Shown one piece after another: positions 1-8,062 of a stretch of 19,244 nt of DNA. The stretch's first letter is position 1. Each line of letters begins with the position of its first letter. Under the pieces are notes generated by a model that had not been told where the DNA came from, did no database searches, and saw nothing but the letters and a program-made list of their open reading frames with translations. This DNA comes from SIG588 sp964515215 (lineage in GTDB: Bacteria > Bacillota > Clostridia > Oscillospirales > Acutalibacteraceae). Location: positions 1 to 19,244 of the forward strand of contig CAZESL010000044.1 of assembly GCA_964515215.1 (NCBI GenBank). The letters run 5' to 3'. The position numbers and the translations under genes were made by a program.

Positions 1-2761
1 CGGAACAGTGTTTTCCTTCGGTGAGACCCGTCGCCGTACAAGTCGGAGCAACCGCCGCGTCCGTCACTTCGGTATGCGCGGATTGCGTGCCGTAACTCTG
101 ACCGCATTCGGTGCAGACCGCCTGCTTATCGCAGGTAGCCGTGCCGCCGATATGAGAGGACTTCTCTGCACCGCAACCGAGGTCGCAGAGATGGTCGCCG
201 TCGCTTTCCGCATCGTAACATCCCGCAGGCTTGCCGCAGGTGCAGTAGTGCTTACCGTCGGTCGCCGTGGTACCGTACGCGTGTGCCGCTTCGGTGAACA
301 CGGCATAATACGTCGCATTTTCAGTCGCAGTAGGAATGGCTTCCAAAACCGTGCCGCCGTCGGTCACCGACCAACCGGCGAACACGTAGTGCGTGTTGTT
401 GGTGTAGGCTTTCGTGGGGGTCGCACCGGGATACACGGGCGTGGTGTACTTTTCCACCTCGACCGTCTCGGAAACGCCGTTCACCACCCACATGATCTCG
501 CAGGGGTTGCACTTGCCGCACTCACCCGTGTACCACATATCGTGGGTCGCGCAGTAGTTGTACACCGTGCCCGCCGCAGCGCCCGTGGTATCCAGCATCG
601 TGCCGTCACCGTTGGTCAGCTGAGCCGAAGCCAACGGAATATTGTAATAACCGATCGGCGTTGTCGCCTGCGAATACAAACAGCCCAACGTATCTTTACC
701 TGCGCCGCCGTTCATCGCGAGCACACCCGTCTTCTTCGAGGAGATGATGTTGGCACCGCCGCTGACGATGGTGTAGTCACCGTTTGCCGCATCCGCCCAC
801 GTAACGGTGCTGTAGAGATAACCGTTGGCAACCACCGTACCGTTGATATCCAACGTCACGTCGGTGAGATCCGCCGCCGTGCGCTTTTTATAAACACTGG
901 GCGAATATTCAATGGGGGTGAATCGCACCGATGTACCGGTTTGATACACAAAGTTCAAATTGGACACGGTCGCCATGTTGGCATCCAAACCATAGGTCCA
1001 GTTTTCGCTGTCAAACACCTGCAAAACATAACCGCCTGCCGTCACGACCGAGGTGGTCGCATCGGTATACGTGATGTCCAGCGTGGCACCCTCGTCAACC
1101 GTGAGAGCGGAGCCGGGGAGCATCATCACGCTCTGCCCCAGTGTTGCGACACCGGTACGCACAAAGATGCTCATGTTGTTCGTAATGGGCAAAACAAAAT
1201 TCGACGAGTCAATGCTGGTACCGCCCATCGACATCTTCATTTGACCCAGCGTGCAGTCACCGTACGCCTCCAGAATGAGACGATCGGTCGTGGGGTCGTA
1301 GGTCTTCGTAAAATAGGAGCCTTCCGACGGCTGGAACATGGCATCGGAGCCGATAAACTTCACCGTCGCGCCGTGGCACTGATTGCTCATAAACACCGAC
1401 GTCGCCACGTATTCGGTCGCGCCGTATTCGTAGGTGGTCTTCACCTCAATGTTCTGCACATAGTACTGGCTGCAGGGGAACACTTTGTCATCCGCCGCCA
1501 GATCGGTGGTGACCGTACCGCCGCGGAATTCCATCATCTGGAAGTTCTCGTAGACGGAAGAGCCGTTTTTCGCGGTTACTGTACCGCTGCCGTAGATGTA
1601 ACCCCAGCAATAGAGGTTAGCACCGCTGTTCAGTTCAATGTGCGAGCCCGCCAGCATATGGATAAAGCCCAGCGCATCGGTGGGGCAGCCGCCGTATTTA
1701 CCCGTTGTACCGCCCGCCGACGCATGACGCCCGCCGACTTCGATATTGCCGTTGACGGTGATGGTCGCATCCGCCGCCATGGTCAGGGTACGGTACGCCG
1801 TGGGTTGCACCCACGCAATTTGACCGCTGTTGTTGATGTAGGAACTGTAACTGGTACAGCTCGGACTACTGCCGTACTGCGTATTCGCACTGTCGTAGGG
1901 GATCAACAGCGTGACACCCGCAGGAATGGTGTGGCTGCCCGTAATCGTGCCGTCGTTCAGCGCGACGACCGTTTTGTTCGTGCCTGCCGCCGCGGCATTG
2001 GCCGCCTCGGTCAGGTCATCGTACTTCATACTGCCGACACCGAACAGCACGACACTGGTCGGGACAAACACAGGATACACCGTAGCATCCGCCGAGGCGA
2101 TCAGCGAGAAAGAGGTGCTGTACGAAAGATACGTCCCTGCCGTCTCATCGTACCAGGCATAGAACTGATAGCCCGATGCTGCCGTGGCGGAAAGCGCCAC
2201 GGTGGTACCCGCCGTCACCGTTTTTTCAGTCGCCGCCGTCACCGCGGTGCCGTCCACCGTGTAGCTGCCGCCTTCGGCAACCGCAAAGGTAAGCACGGGA
2301 TCCGCCGCCGTGGTGCTGATCAGCGAAATATCGGTGATCGAAAGGGTACCCGTTTTACCGAGGCGGGGAGATTGGTAAGAAAAGTTGATAGAAGCGCCTG
2401 CCGCCAGTACTCCTTCATAACTGCCGCTGCTGCCGGAGATCGCGCCCGACAGCGTACCGTCGCTGTTCGTGAAGTTAAACTTCAAAGTTGCTTCGCTGCC
2501 CAACGTATTGGTCAGGGTAACTTTCGAAGTGTTCGTCTTCAAGGTTGCACCCGTCGCGGAACCGCTAATGGTGTTACCCGAAGCGGACCATGTGGCGGAA
2601 CCGCCGCTTTGTGCCGTATACTCCCACTGCGCACTCAACCCCGTGACCGAGGTGGTAAGCGCCGTGGCGGCACTTGCCGTGATGGTGAAGGTGGCGAGCA
2701 TACTCACCAGCATCACCAATGCCAGTGCATACGCGCCAAGTCGCCGCATAACTGTTTTCAT
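1..2761 (-). CDS. Large secreted surface protein with InlB-type repeats and Cys-rich C-terminal region (partial, 3' end outside window)
   Basis: The frame is open from the ATG at 2761 to the window edge (920 codons, no stop), so the C-terminus and anchor are unseen. That ATG lies 9 nt from a GAGAGG ribosome binding site at 2771-2776; another in-frame ATG at 2767 is too close to it. Residues 1-30 form a signal peptide (MKTVMRRLG, hydrophobic core, then TITASA). Residues 155-233 resemble a divergent InlB B-repeat (ATEKTVTAGTTVALSATA, then YQFYAWYDE). Residues 235-700 are rich in Gly/Thr/Asn and look like a beta-helix or beta-sandwich stalk. A second InlB-type unit covers about 755-822 (HYVFAGWSVTDGGT). 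From about 825 onward short CxCG/CTECG/CDLGCG motifs with His recur, a pattern seen in extracellular proteins of gut Clostridia. No enzyme motif is visible. The role is probably adhesin or stalk; binding target unknown. It is the last gene of the capsule locus inside the window. Confidence 0.85.
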   Translation of the reverse strand, partial: MKTVMRRLGAYALALVMLVSMLATFTITASAATALTTSVTGLSAQWEYTAQSGGSATWSASGNTISGSATGATLKTNTSKVTLTNTLGSEATLKFNFTNSDGTLSGAISGSSGSYEGVLAAGASINFSYQSPRLGKTGTLSITDISLISTTAADPVLTFAVAEGGSYTVDGTAVTAATEKTVTAGTTVALSATAASGYQFYAWYDETAGTYLSYSTSFSLIASADATVYPVFVPTSVVLFGVGSMKYDDLTEAANAAAAGTNKTVVALNDGTITGSHTIPAGVTLLIPYDSANTQYGSSPSCTSYSSYINNSGQIAWVQPTAYRTLTMAADATITVNGNIEVGGRHASAGGTTGKYGGCPTDALGFIHMLAGSHIELNSGANLYCWGYIYGSGTVTAKNGSSVYENFQMMEFRGGTVTTDLAADDKVFPCSQYYVQNIEVKTTYEYGATEYVATSVFMSNQCHGATVKFIGSDAMFQPSEGSYFTKTYDPTTDRLILEAYGDCTLGQMKMSMGGTSIDSSNFVLPITNNMSIFVRTGVATLGQSVMMLPGSALTVDEGATLDITYTDATTSVVTAGGYVLQVFDSENWTYGLDANMATVSNLNFVYQTGTSVRFTPIEYSPSVYKKRTAADLTDVTLDINGTVVANGYLYSTVTWADAANGDYTIVSGGANIISSKKTGVLAMNGGAGKDTLGCLYSQATTPIGYYNIPLASAQLTNGDGTMLDTTGAAAGTVYNYCATHDMWYTGECGKCNPCEIMWVVNGVSETVEVEKYTTPVYPGATPTKAYTNNTHYVFAGWSVTDGGTVLEAIPTATENATYYAVFTEAAHAYGTTATDGKHYCTCGKPAGCYDAESDGDHLCDLGCGAEKSSHIGGTATCDKQAVCTECGQSYGTQSAHTEVTDAAVAPTCTATGLTEGKHCS

Positions 2762-2788
2762 TGTCATCGTCCTCTCAAAAGGTGTGTA

Positions 2789-2816
2789 CCGTACGCCCGC
2801 CGAAGCGGGCGTACGG
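2789..2816 (-). terminator. Intercistronic 12-bp hairpin with C(UUCG)G loop
   Basis: In the 71-nt gap between the two giant surface-protein genes, a perfect 12-bp inverted repeat (arms 2789-2800 and 2805-2816) encloses four bases. Read on the minus strand the loop is TTCG closed by C-G, an exceptionally stable RNA tetraloop. It lies 17 nt after the stop codon of the upstream gene. The bases after the stem on that strand are TACACACCTTTTG, so no uninterrupted U-tract follows directly. It could be a partial terminator or an mRNA-stabilising intercistronic hairpin; termination efficiency cannot be read from sequence. Confidence 0.6.
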
Positions 2817-2832
2817 GCATTGCCACAAAGAA

Positions 2833-5800
2833 TTAGGATGCGGGATAGTATTTGCCATCGGTACCGAAATCGTGGGGACCTTTTTCCAAATACCCGTTCA
2901 AAATGCTGGGCCAGTAGATACCCGTTGCAAGCTGGCCGCCCGAACGCACGTAGATGTAGTACACCGTGCCGTCTTCTTCGGTGAGTTGTACCACACCGTT
3001 ACCCTGCTGACGAACCCCGTCTACGTAGTAATACAGCGCACCGTCTTCCTCGTAAACACCGTTCTTCACATCGGGTTCCTCGGGAGTTGCCGTGACGGGG
3101 TAATACTTACCGTCCGTACCGAAATCGTGGGGACCTTTTTCCAAATACCCGTTCAAAATGCTGGGCCAATAGATACCTGTTGCGAGCTGGCCGCCCGAAC
3201 GCACATAGATGTAGTACACCGTGCCGTCTTCTTCGGTGAGCTGTACCACACCGTTACCCTGCTGAAGAACACCGTTCACGTAATAGTACAACACACCGTT
3301 TTCTTCCACGATGCCGTTCTTCACGTCGGGTTCCTCGGGAGTTGCCGTAACGGGGTAATACTTACCGTCCGTACCCCAATCGTAGGGACCTTTTTCCATG
3401 AGGCCGTTGCGAATGGAAGGCCAATAGATACCTGTTGCGAGTTCACCGCCCGAACGCACGTAGATGTAGTACACCGTGCCGTCTTCTTCAGTGAGCTGCA
3501 CCACGCCGTTGCCCCTTTGCCAAATGCCGTTGATGTAGTAGTGCAACACGCCGTCTTCTTCGTACACGCCGTTCTTCAACTCGGGAACATCGGGATCTTC
3601 GGGGTCGGGCGTCGTTGCGGTGGGATAGTACTTACCGTCGGTACCCCAATCATACGCACCTTGTTCCATAAGACCGTTGCGAATGGAAGGCCAATAGATA
3701 CCCGTTGCGAGTTCACCGCCCGAACGCACGTAGATGTAGTACACAATACCGTGATCGTCGGTGAGTTTGACCACACCAAGGCCCTGCTGGAGAACACCGT
3801 TTACATAGTAGTACAGTGCACCGTTTTCGGCATACACACCGTTCTTCGTTTCGGAGGGAGTATCCGGCACATCGGGTTCTTCCGTGCCCGCGGGATAATA
3901 GCGTCCGTTCTCATCGAACACGTATTTGCCCTTTTCAAGCAACCCGTTAGTGGTGGTGATCCAATACGTACCGATCGCAAGCTGTGCGTTCGAACGCACG
4001 TAGATATAATACTCTTCGCCGTCCTCGGTCATCTTCACAACGCCCGCGCCATACTTCAGATAGCCATTCTCGTAGTAGCAGAGTACGCCGTCAACTTCCT
4101 TCACGCCGTTCACCTTCGTACCGTCGGGTTGCATTTCCGGCGGATTGGTGATGCGGCCGTACTCGTCGAACGTGTAAGAACCGGCGGGAAGCAAGCCGTT
4201 CGTCCGGGTGATCCAATACGTGCCGTTACGGTATCCGCGGCAGATGGAGGAGGCGATATAATAATAATATCCGTCCTCATACACCAAACCGGCACCGCCG
4301 TTACGTATACCGTTCGTAAGGTAATACACTTCGCCTTCGTGCATGTAGATACCGTTGTAATCCTCTTGGAACACACCGTTCTCATCAAACAAGTGCCAAT
4401 TCCAATCCGGAACACCGTTGCCTTGCACATCGCTGAAGCCGGTCATTACCTCATAAATATACTTTCTGGTGGCATACCATTTGCCGTCCACTTGGAACCA
4501 CTGACCGTGCAACCACTTGCCCGCCCAGCGGTAACGAATACCGGTGGACGTTTTCACCAAATCGCCGCGGGTGAGAATGTAGTTCGTAAAAGTATAGGTG
4601 TATCCGTCGATCTCCTGCACACCGTCTACCGCGCAACCGGTCGCGGGATCGAAATAGTAATCGACTGCATTACCGTCGGCATCGTAACCCGAAAGCCAAC
4701 CGGTCTGCATTTCGCCGTTAATGCTGTAGTAGAGTTCACCGTCGAGTTCCAACGTACCGGTCACTTTGCCGAGGCAAACGCCGTTTTCGTCGAAGTCGTA
4801 GAACAGGTTGACGGACGCATCTTCACGAGAAGGCAGATACTGCACACCCGTCACCGCTTCGTGATCCACGAAGTAGTAATACGCCCCGCCCAGTTTGTAC
4901 CATCCCTGACGTATCGCGCTGTCGATGATGAAACTATCTTCAAAATCGGCATAGGTGTTTTGGAAATATGCACCGTTTTCGGTGCCGCCCTCATATCCCG
5001 TCTCGTCGGTGGAATAGGGCATCAAACCAAACTTCTGCTGATTTTCTTCCTGCTGTGCGAAGGAGTAGAGGGAGGACGCACGCAGATAGATCTTGTAATT
5101 CACATCACCCGTATTGCTCACGAGCAACTCGCTGCCGTCCCACGCGGCGTCATCCGCCGGTTTTGCGGAAATACCCGTCAAAATACACACGGGGTTGGCC
5201 GTCGCAGGATCGATCGCCTGCGTCTGGTCGATCCAGTTACAAATGAGGGTCAACTGATTGTTTTCGTCGACCGTGGCGTCTTTCAACTCAAAGTAGTCGT
5301 TGATGACCTTCAGTTCGGAAATATCCACTTCGGCATCCTTGTCGAACTGTATGTTGATACGCACTTCCGTCAGCACGCTGACACGCTCCGCCAACTGCAA
5401 CATGTAGTTGAAGGCAGAGGCGTTTCCGGTATCCGAACCCGGCAACATGAACACGATGTCCGCGAGCTGTGCCGGAATCTCGATCGCCGTCATATCCAGC
5501 GCAAAGGTATAGTTTACGTTTACGTCTTGGCTCGGATCCACGGCGGTGTAGGTCACACCGTCGTTGGTGGTCGCGTTGAGCACTTCGCGCAACCACGCCA
5601 AGGTGCGGTTACCTGCCGTGGCATTTTCGAAATCGAACGACGCTTCATCCGCACGGAACATCGAGAGATACATCTCATCGTATCCGTTTTCGTTGTTGAT
5701 GAGAAGTGCACCGATCTTCATACGGCGCACGCCCGATTCCTCGAGCGCAGTAACGTTCGCCCCTTCAAAGATCGCCGCATCCCAATAGGACTCGTCTTCT

Positions 5801-7968
5801 TCGATGCAAGCCGCAAAAACATCAAACTCGTTCGTTTTCACGGGATTGCCGTTGAAGGTCACCTTAATGGGAAGCGCCGTCGTCACACCGTAGATGATGT
5901 TCATGGAATCTTCGGTAAATTCCAGCGTATCGGGCACGACCACATGCAGGTCGATGCTGCCGACCGCCTCGCCGTCCACCATAAGCGACACGGTGACGTC
6001 CGCATTTTCGAGCGTCCAGTCTTCCTCGTTCCAGATCTCCAATGCGGTGAACACGCCGTCTTCGGTAATGGTACCGACCGTTTCATCCGAGACTTCCCAA
6101 TAGGCGCCTTCGGGAATGGGGGCGGACGAACCGATGTTGTTCACACCGATCGCATTCAACTGAATGGAGGTGTTATGGGTAATGTATTCGTAATCCGCCT
6201 GAATGATGGCGCGATCGAATTCCTTCGAAGATTTCGCGGTGGACACTGCCACGAGCGACGCCGCCACGCTGCGGGCATACCCATCGGAGGGACGGTTGAT
6301 CACCTTGATGTCGTCACTGCCTTCCGGCTTGGACATATAGGTGGTGGAACCGCCGCCGTCGAGGTTGACCGCGCGCACACAGCCTGCTTCATACATGATC
6401 TGGGCGATCTCAGCAAGCGAGCCGCCGCAGGAGAACGGCTCCTGACGGCCGTCCAACACCATCATCACGACCGAGCCGTCCGCCTTGATACCGATCGCGG
6501 TACGGCTGGCACGGGTGCCGTTATCCGTGCAAACGATCACGCCGTCCTTCACCAACGTCGCACCGAACGCACCGATACCTTCTTGGATCTGCTCCTTGTA
6601 CTGCGCGTATTCGGCCTGCGTGCCGATCATCGCGGTGCCGTCCTTCAGAATGGCAAAGAAGCCGTCGCCGTCCACGGGATGCCATTCAACACCTTCCATC
6701 ACGAGCAGACCGCCGGGTTTGCCCGTAGAAGTGTTGAAACCGTCGCCGTTGGTAGCCACTACGGGGGTGAAGTTTTCCACGTCGGCGTGATTCTTCACCA
6801 GGGCTGCCACCTGATCTTCCACACGCTGCATACCCCAACCCTTCGACGGGTCATTGTCCTTGTAGTTCGCCATGATGGTCACGTCGTCACGGGTGACATC
6901 CACCGTCGCCACGTAGTAGACCATCTGTTTGCCGTCCGCCGACATGGCGTATTTGATATCCTGCGTGATACCGGGAGCCAACACGGAAGAGGTGGTGGAG
7001 AAGACGGAGTAAAAACCGTTTTCGGGCTTGTCTTCTTCCTCGCCGCCCTCGTCACCGCCGCCGACCAACAGACCTTTGGCTTTGGAATACAGATAATCCG
7101 CAAACGCGTAGCAGCACGCTTGACGAAGCGTGCTCGCGTCCGAAATGCCGCGGTCGGCTTCCAGCACCTGAATACCCACGTTGGTACGGTACGCATTGTA
7201 GATCGCCGCACGCACGTCATCCGCCGTCTCCACACCCGCAAAGCGGTTGTTCAGGAAATATGCCGCACGGTCGATATCATCCAGTTCTGCCGTAAAATAG
7301 GCATCCATCAATGCGCTGAAGGAACCATTACCCGCCGCGTATTCCGAAATGAGATAGTAGGCATCCATATCGCCGTAGAAATCGTCCCAGCCGAATGCAT
7401 CATCCGCATCCACACCGAAGCAATTCTCCACAATATAGGCCGCCATTTCATCCACCGTGCCCGCAGGAACACCCACGCCCACGCTGTAGTACAAGAGGTC
7501 ACAAAGGTCGCCCGCCCAACCCGACAGGTCGTCACTTTGCACCGCTGCCGCTACATAAGAAATGTTCATCGTACCGAACATGTGACCGAAATCCGCAGGA
7601 TTCCCGTTGGGCAACTTGAAATCACGGATAACGATGTCACGCAGATTCATCACCGTTGTATTCTGCGCATCATCCTGTGCTTCCACATATTCTGTGAAAG
7701 CAGTGATCTCTTCGCCTGCCAGCGTTTCCCACGTACCGGTCTGGTAGCGTTCCACACCTGTGCGGATAAAGTTGAGCACGAGTTCACCGGAATCCTTGCC
7801 CGACTGTACCGCAAAGGCATCGGCATATTCCTCCAATTTCTTAAAATTCGCCATGAAATCAGTATACGTTGTCACACTGCCTGCCAATGCAGAAAACGGC
7901 AGCATGCCAAGGCACAGCACCAGCGCCAGAATCAGCGCTACGGCACGTGCAGCCATTCGTCTTGCCAT
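2833..7968 (-). CDS. Secreted phosphodiester glycosidase (NAGPA-domain) surface protein with C-terminal aromatic repeats
   Basis: 1711 residues. The start is ATG at 7968 with GGAGAGG 7 nt upstream. Residues 1-29 are a signal peptide (MARRMAARA, leucine-rich core, PFSALA). Residues 30-300 form a mostly helical domain I do not recognise, with a distinctive FGHMFGTMNISY...GWAGDLCDLL stretch at 128-159. An acidic linker (GGDEGGEEEDK) follows. Residues 345-577 match the NAGPA/phosphodiester glycosidase family, with the hallmark VNLDGGGSTTY at 534-544, RTAIGI at 489-494 and MMVLDGRQ before it. This family removes sugar-1-phosphate caps in phosphodiester linkage and was long annotated as 'exopolysaccharide biosynthesis protein'. 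Residues 585-680 look like a bacterial Ig-like domain and 681-1000 are unassigned. Residues 1020-1170 resemble glucan/choline-binding repeats, and about 1190-1711 hold longer aromatic repeats. It follows the glycosyltransferase genes on the same strand, so its substrate may be the polymer made by this operon (inference). Confidence 0.88.
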   Translation of the reverse strand: MARRMAARAVALILALVLCLGMLPFSALAGSVTTYTDFMANFKKLEEYADAFAVQSGKDSGELVLNFIRTGVERYQTGTWETLAGEEITAFTEYVEAQDDAQNTTVMNLRDIVIRDFKLPNGNPADFGHMFGTMNISYVAAAVQSDDLSGWAGDLCDLLYYSVGVGVPAGTVDEMAAYIVENCFGVDADDAFGWDDFYGDMDAYYLISEYAAGNGSFSALMDAYFTAELDDIDRAAYFLNNRFAGVETADDVRAAIYNAYRTNVGIQVLEADRGISDASTLRQACCYAFADYLYSKAKGLLVGGGDEGGEEEDKPENGFYSVFSTTSSVLAPGITQDIKYAMSADGKQMVYYVATVDVTRDDVTIMANYKDNDPSKGWGMQRVEDQVAALVKNHADVENFTPVVATNGDGFNTSTGKPGGLLVMEGVEWHPVDGDGFFAILKDGTAMIGTQAEYAQYKEQIQEGIGAFGATLVKDGVIVCTDNGTRASRTAIGIKADGSVVMMVLDGRQEPFSCGGSLAEIAQIMYEAGCVRAVNLDGGGSTTYMSKPEGSDDIKVINRPSDGYARSVAASLVAVSTAKSSKEFDRAIIQADYEYITHNTSIQLNAIGVNNIGSSAPIPEGAYWEVSDETVGTITEDGVFTALEIWNEEDWTLENADVTVSLMVDGEAVGSIDLHVVVPDTLEFTEDSMNIIYGVTTALPIKVTFNGNPVKTNEFDVFAACIEEDESYWDAAIFEGANVTALEESGVRRMKIGALLINNENGYDEMYLSMFRADEASFDFENATAGNRTLAWLREVLNATTNDGVTYTAVDPSQDVNVNYTFALDMTAIEIPAQLADIVFMLPGSDTGNASAFNYMLQLAERVSVLTEVRINIQFDKDAEVDISELKVINDYFELKDATVDENNQLTLICNWIDQTQAIDPATANPVCILTGISAKPADDAAWDGSELLVSNTGDVNYKIYLRASSLYSFAQQEENQQKFGLMPYSTDETGYEGGTENGAYFQNTYADFEDSFIIDSAIRQGWYKLGGAYYYFVDHEAVTGVQYLPSREDASVNLFYDFDENGVCLGKVTGTLELDGELYYSINGEMQTGWLSGYDADGNAVDYYFDPATGCAVDGVQEIDGYTYTFTNYILTRGDLVKTSTGIRYRWAGKWLHGQWFQVDGKWYATRKYIYEVMTGFSDVQGNGVPDWNWHLFDENGVFQEDYNGIYMHEGEVYYLTNGIRNGGAGLVYEDGYYYYIASSICRGYRNGTYWITRTNGLLPAGSYTFDEYGRITNPPEMQPDGTKVNGVKEVDGVLCYYENGYLKYGAGVVKMTEDGEEYYIYVRSNAQLAIGTYWITTTNGLLEKGKYVFDENGRYYPAGTEEPDVPDTPSETKNGVYAENGALYYYVNGVLQQGLGVVKLTDDHGIVYYIYVRSGGELATGIYWPSIRNGLMEQGAYDWGTDGKYYPTATTPDPEDPDVPELKNGVYEEDGVLHYYINGIWQRGNGVVQLTEEDGTVYYIYVRSGGELATGIYWPSIRNGLMEKGPYDWGTDGKYYPVTATPEEPDVKNGIVEENGVLYYYVNGVLQQGNGVVQLTEEDGTVYYIYVRSGGQLATGIYWPSILNGYLEKGPHDFGTDGKYYPVTATPEEPDVKNGVYEEDGALYYYVDGVRQQGNGVVQLTEEDGTVYYIYVRSGGQLATGIYWPSILNGYLEKGPHDFGTDGKYYPAS
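2836..4110 (-). repeat. Five tandem 76-90-codon repeats in the C-terminus of the phosphodiester glycosidase
   Basis: Units run 3844-4110, 3574-3843, 3319-3573, 3064-3318 and 2836-3063 in order of translation (89, 90, 85, 85 and 76 codons). Each begins NGV/NGI plus an acidic pair, then YYYVNG, GVVQLTEEDG, VYYIYVRSGG, LATGIYWPS and GTDGKYYP, and ends in a Pro/Glu-rich spacer such as TPEEPDVK. The last two units are almost identical in DNA over long stretches, for example 3068-3167 against the equivalent part of the final unit, pointing to recent duplication or gene conversion. A more diverged unit precedes them around 4111-4350. The YYIYVRSGGQLATG segment recalls choline/glucan-binding repeats of the WYY...G.M.TGW type, so surface or polysaccharide binding is likely but unproven. 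Confidence 0.85.
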
Positions 7969-8009
7969 GTTGAATCCTCTCCTTCAGATAGTCTATATAT
8001 ACAAACAAG

Positions 8010-8029
8010 AAAGCAAAGTTTCTTGCTTT
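8010..8029 (-). other. Weak hairpin between the biosynthetic genes and the surface-protein genes
   Basis: In the 94-nt gap between the GT4 gene and the phosphodiester glycosidase gene, a 7-bp inverted repeat (AAAGCAA/TTGCTTT) encloses six bases. On the minus strand it is followed by CTTGTTTGTATATATAG, which is T-rich but not a clean U-tract. An overlapping alternative pairing (CAAGAAA 8006-8012 with TTTCTTG 8019-8025) is also possible. It may be a weak attenuator reducing read-through into the surface genes. I found no convincing -35/-10 pair for a separate promoter here, although a TATATA box lies in the leader. Confidence 0.3.
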
Positions 8030-8062
8030 TGCCAACCTACGGTTCGGGTTTCACTGCTCACC

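Noticed and set aside
8..2836. Plus-strand open frame of 942 codons opposite the InlB-type surface protein
   Set aside because: It is the codon-aligned antisense of the minus-strand gene, open only because that gene lacks TTA, CTA and TCA codons. Its product is Arg/His/Val-rich without domains, while the minus strand gives a signal peptide and known repeats.
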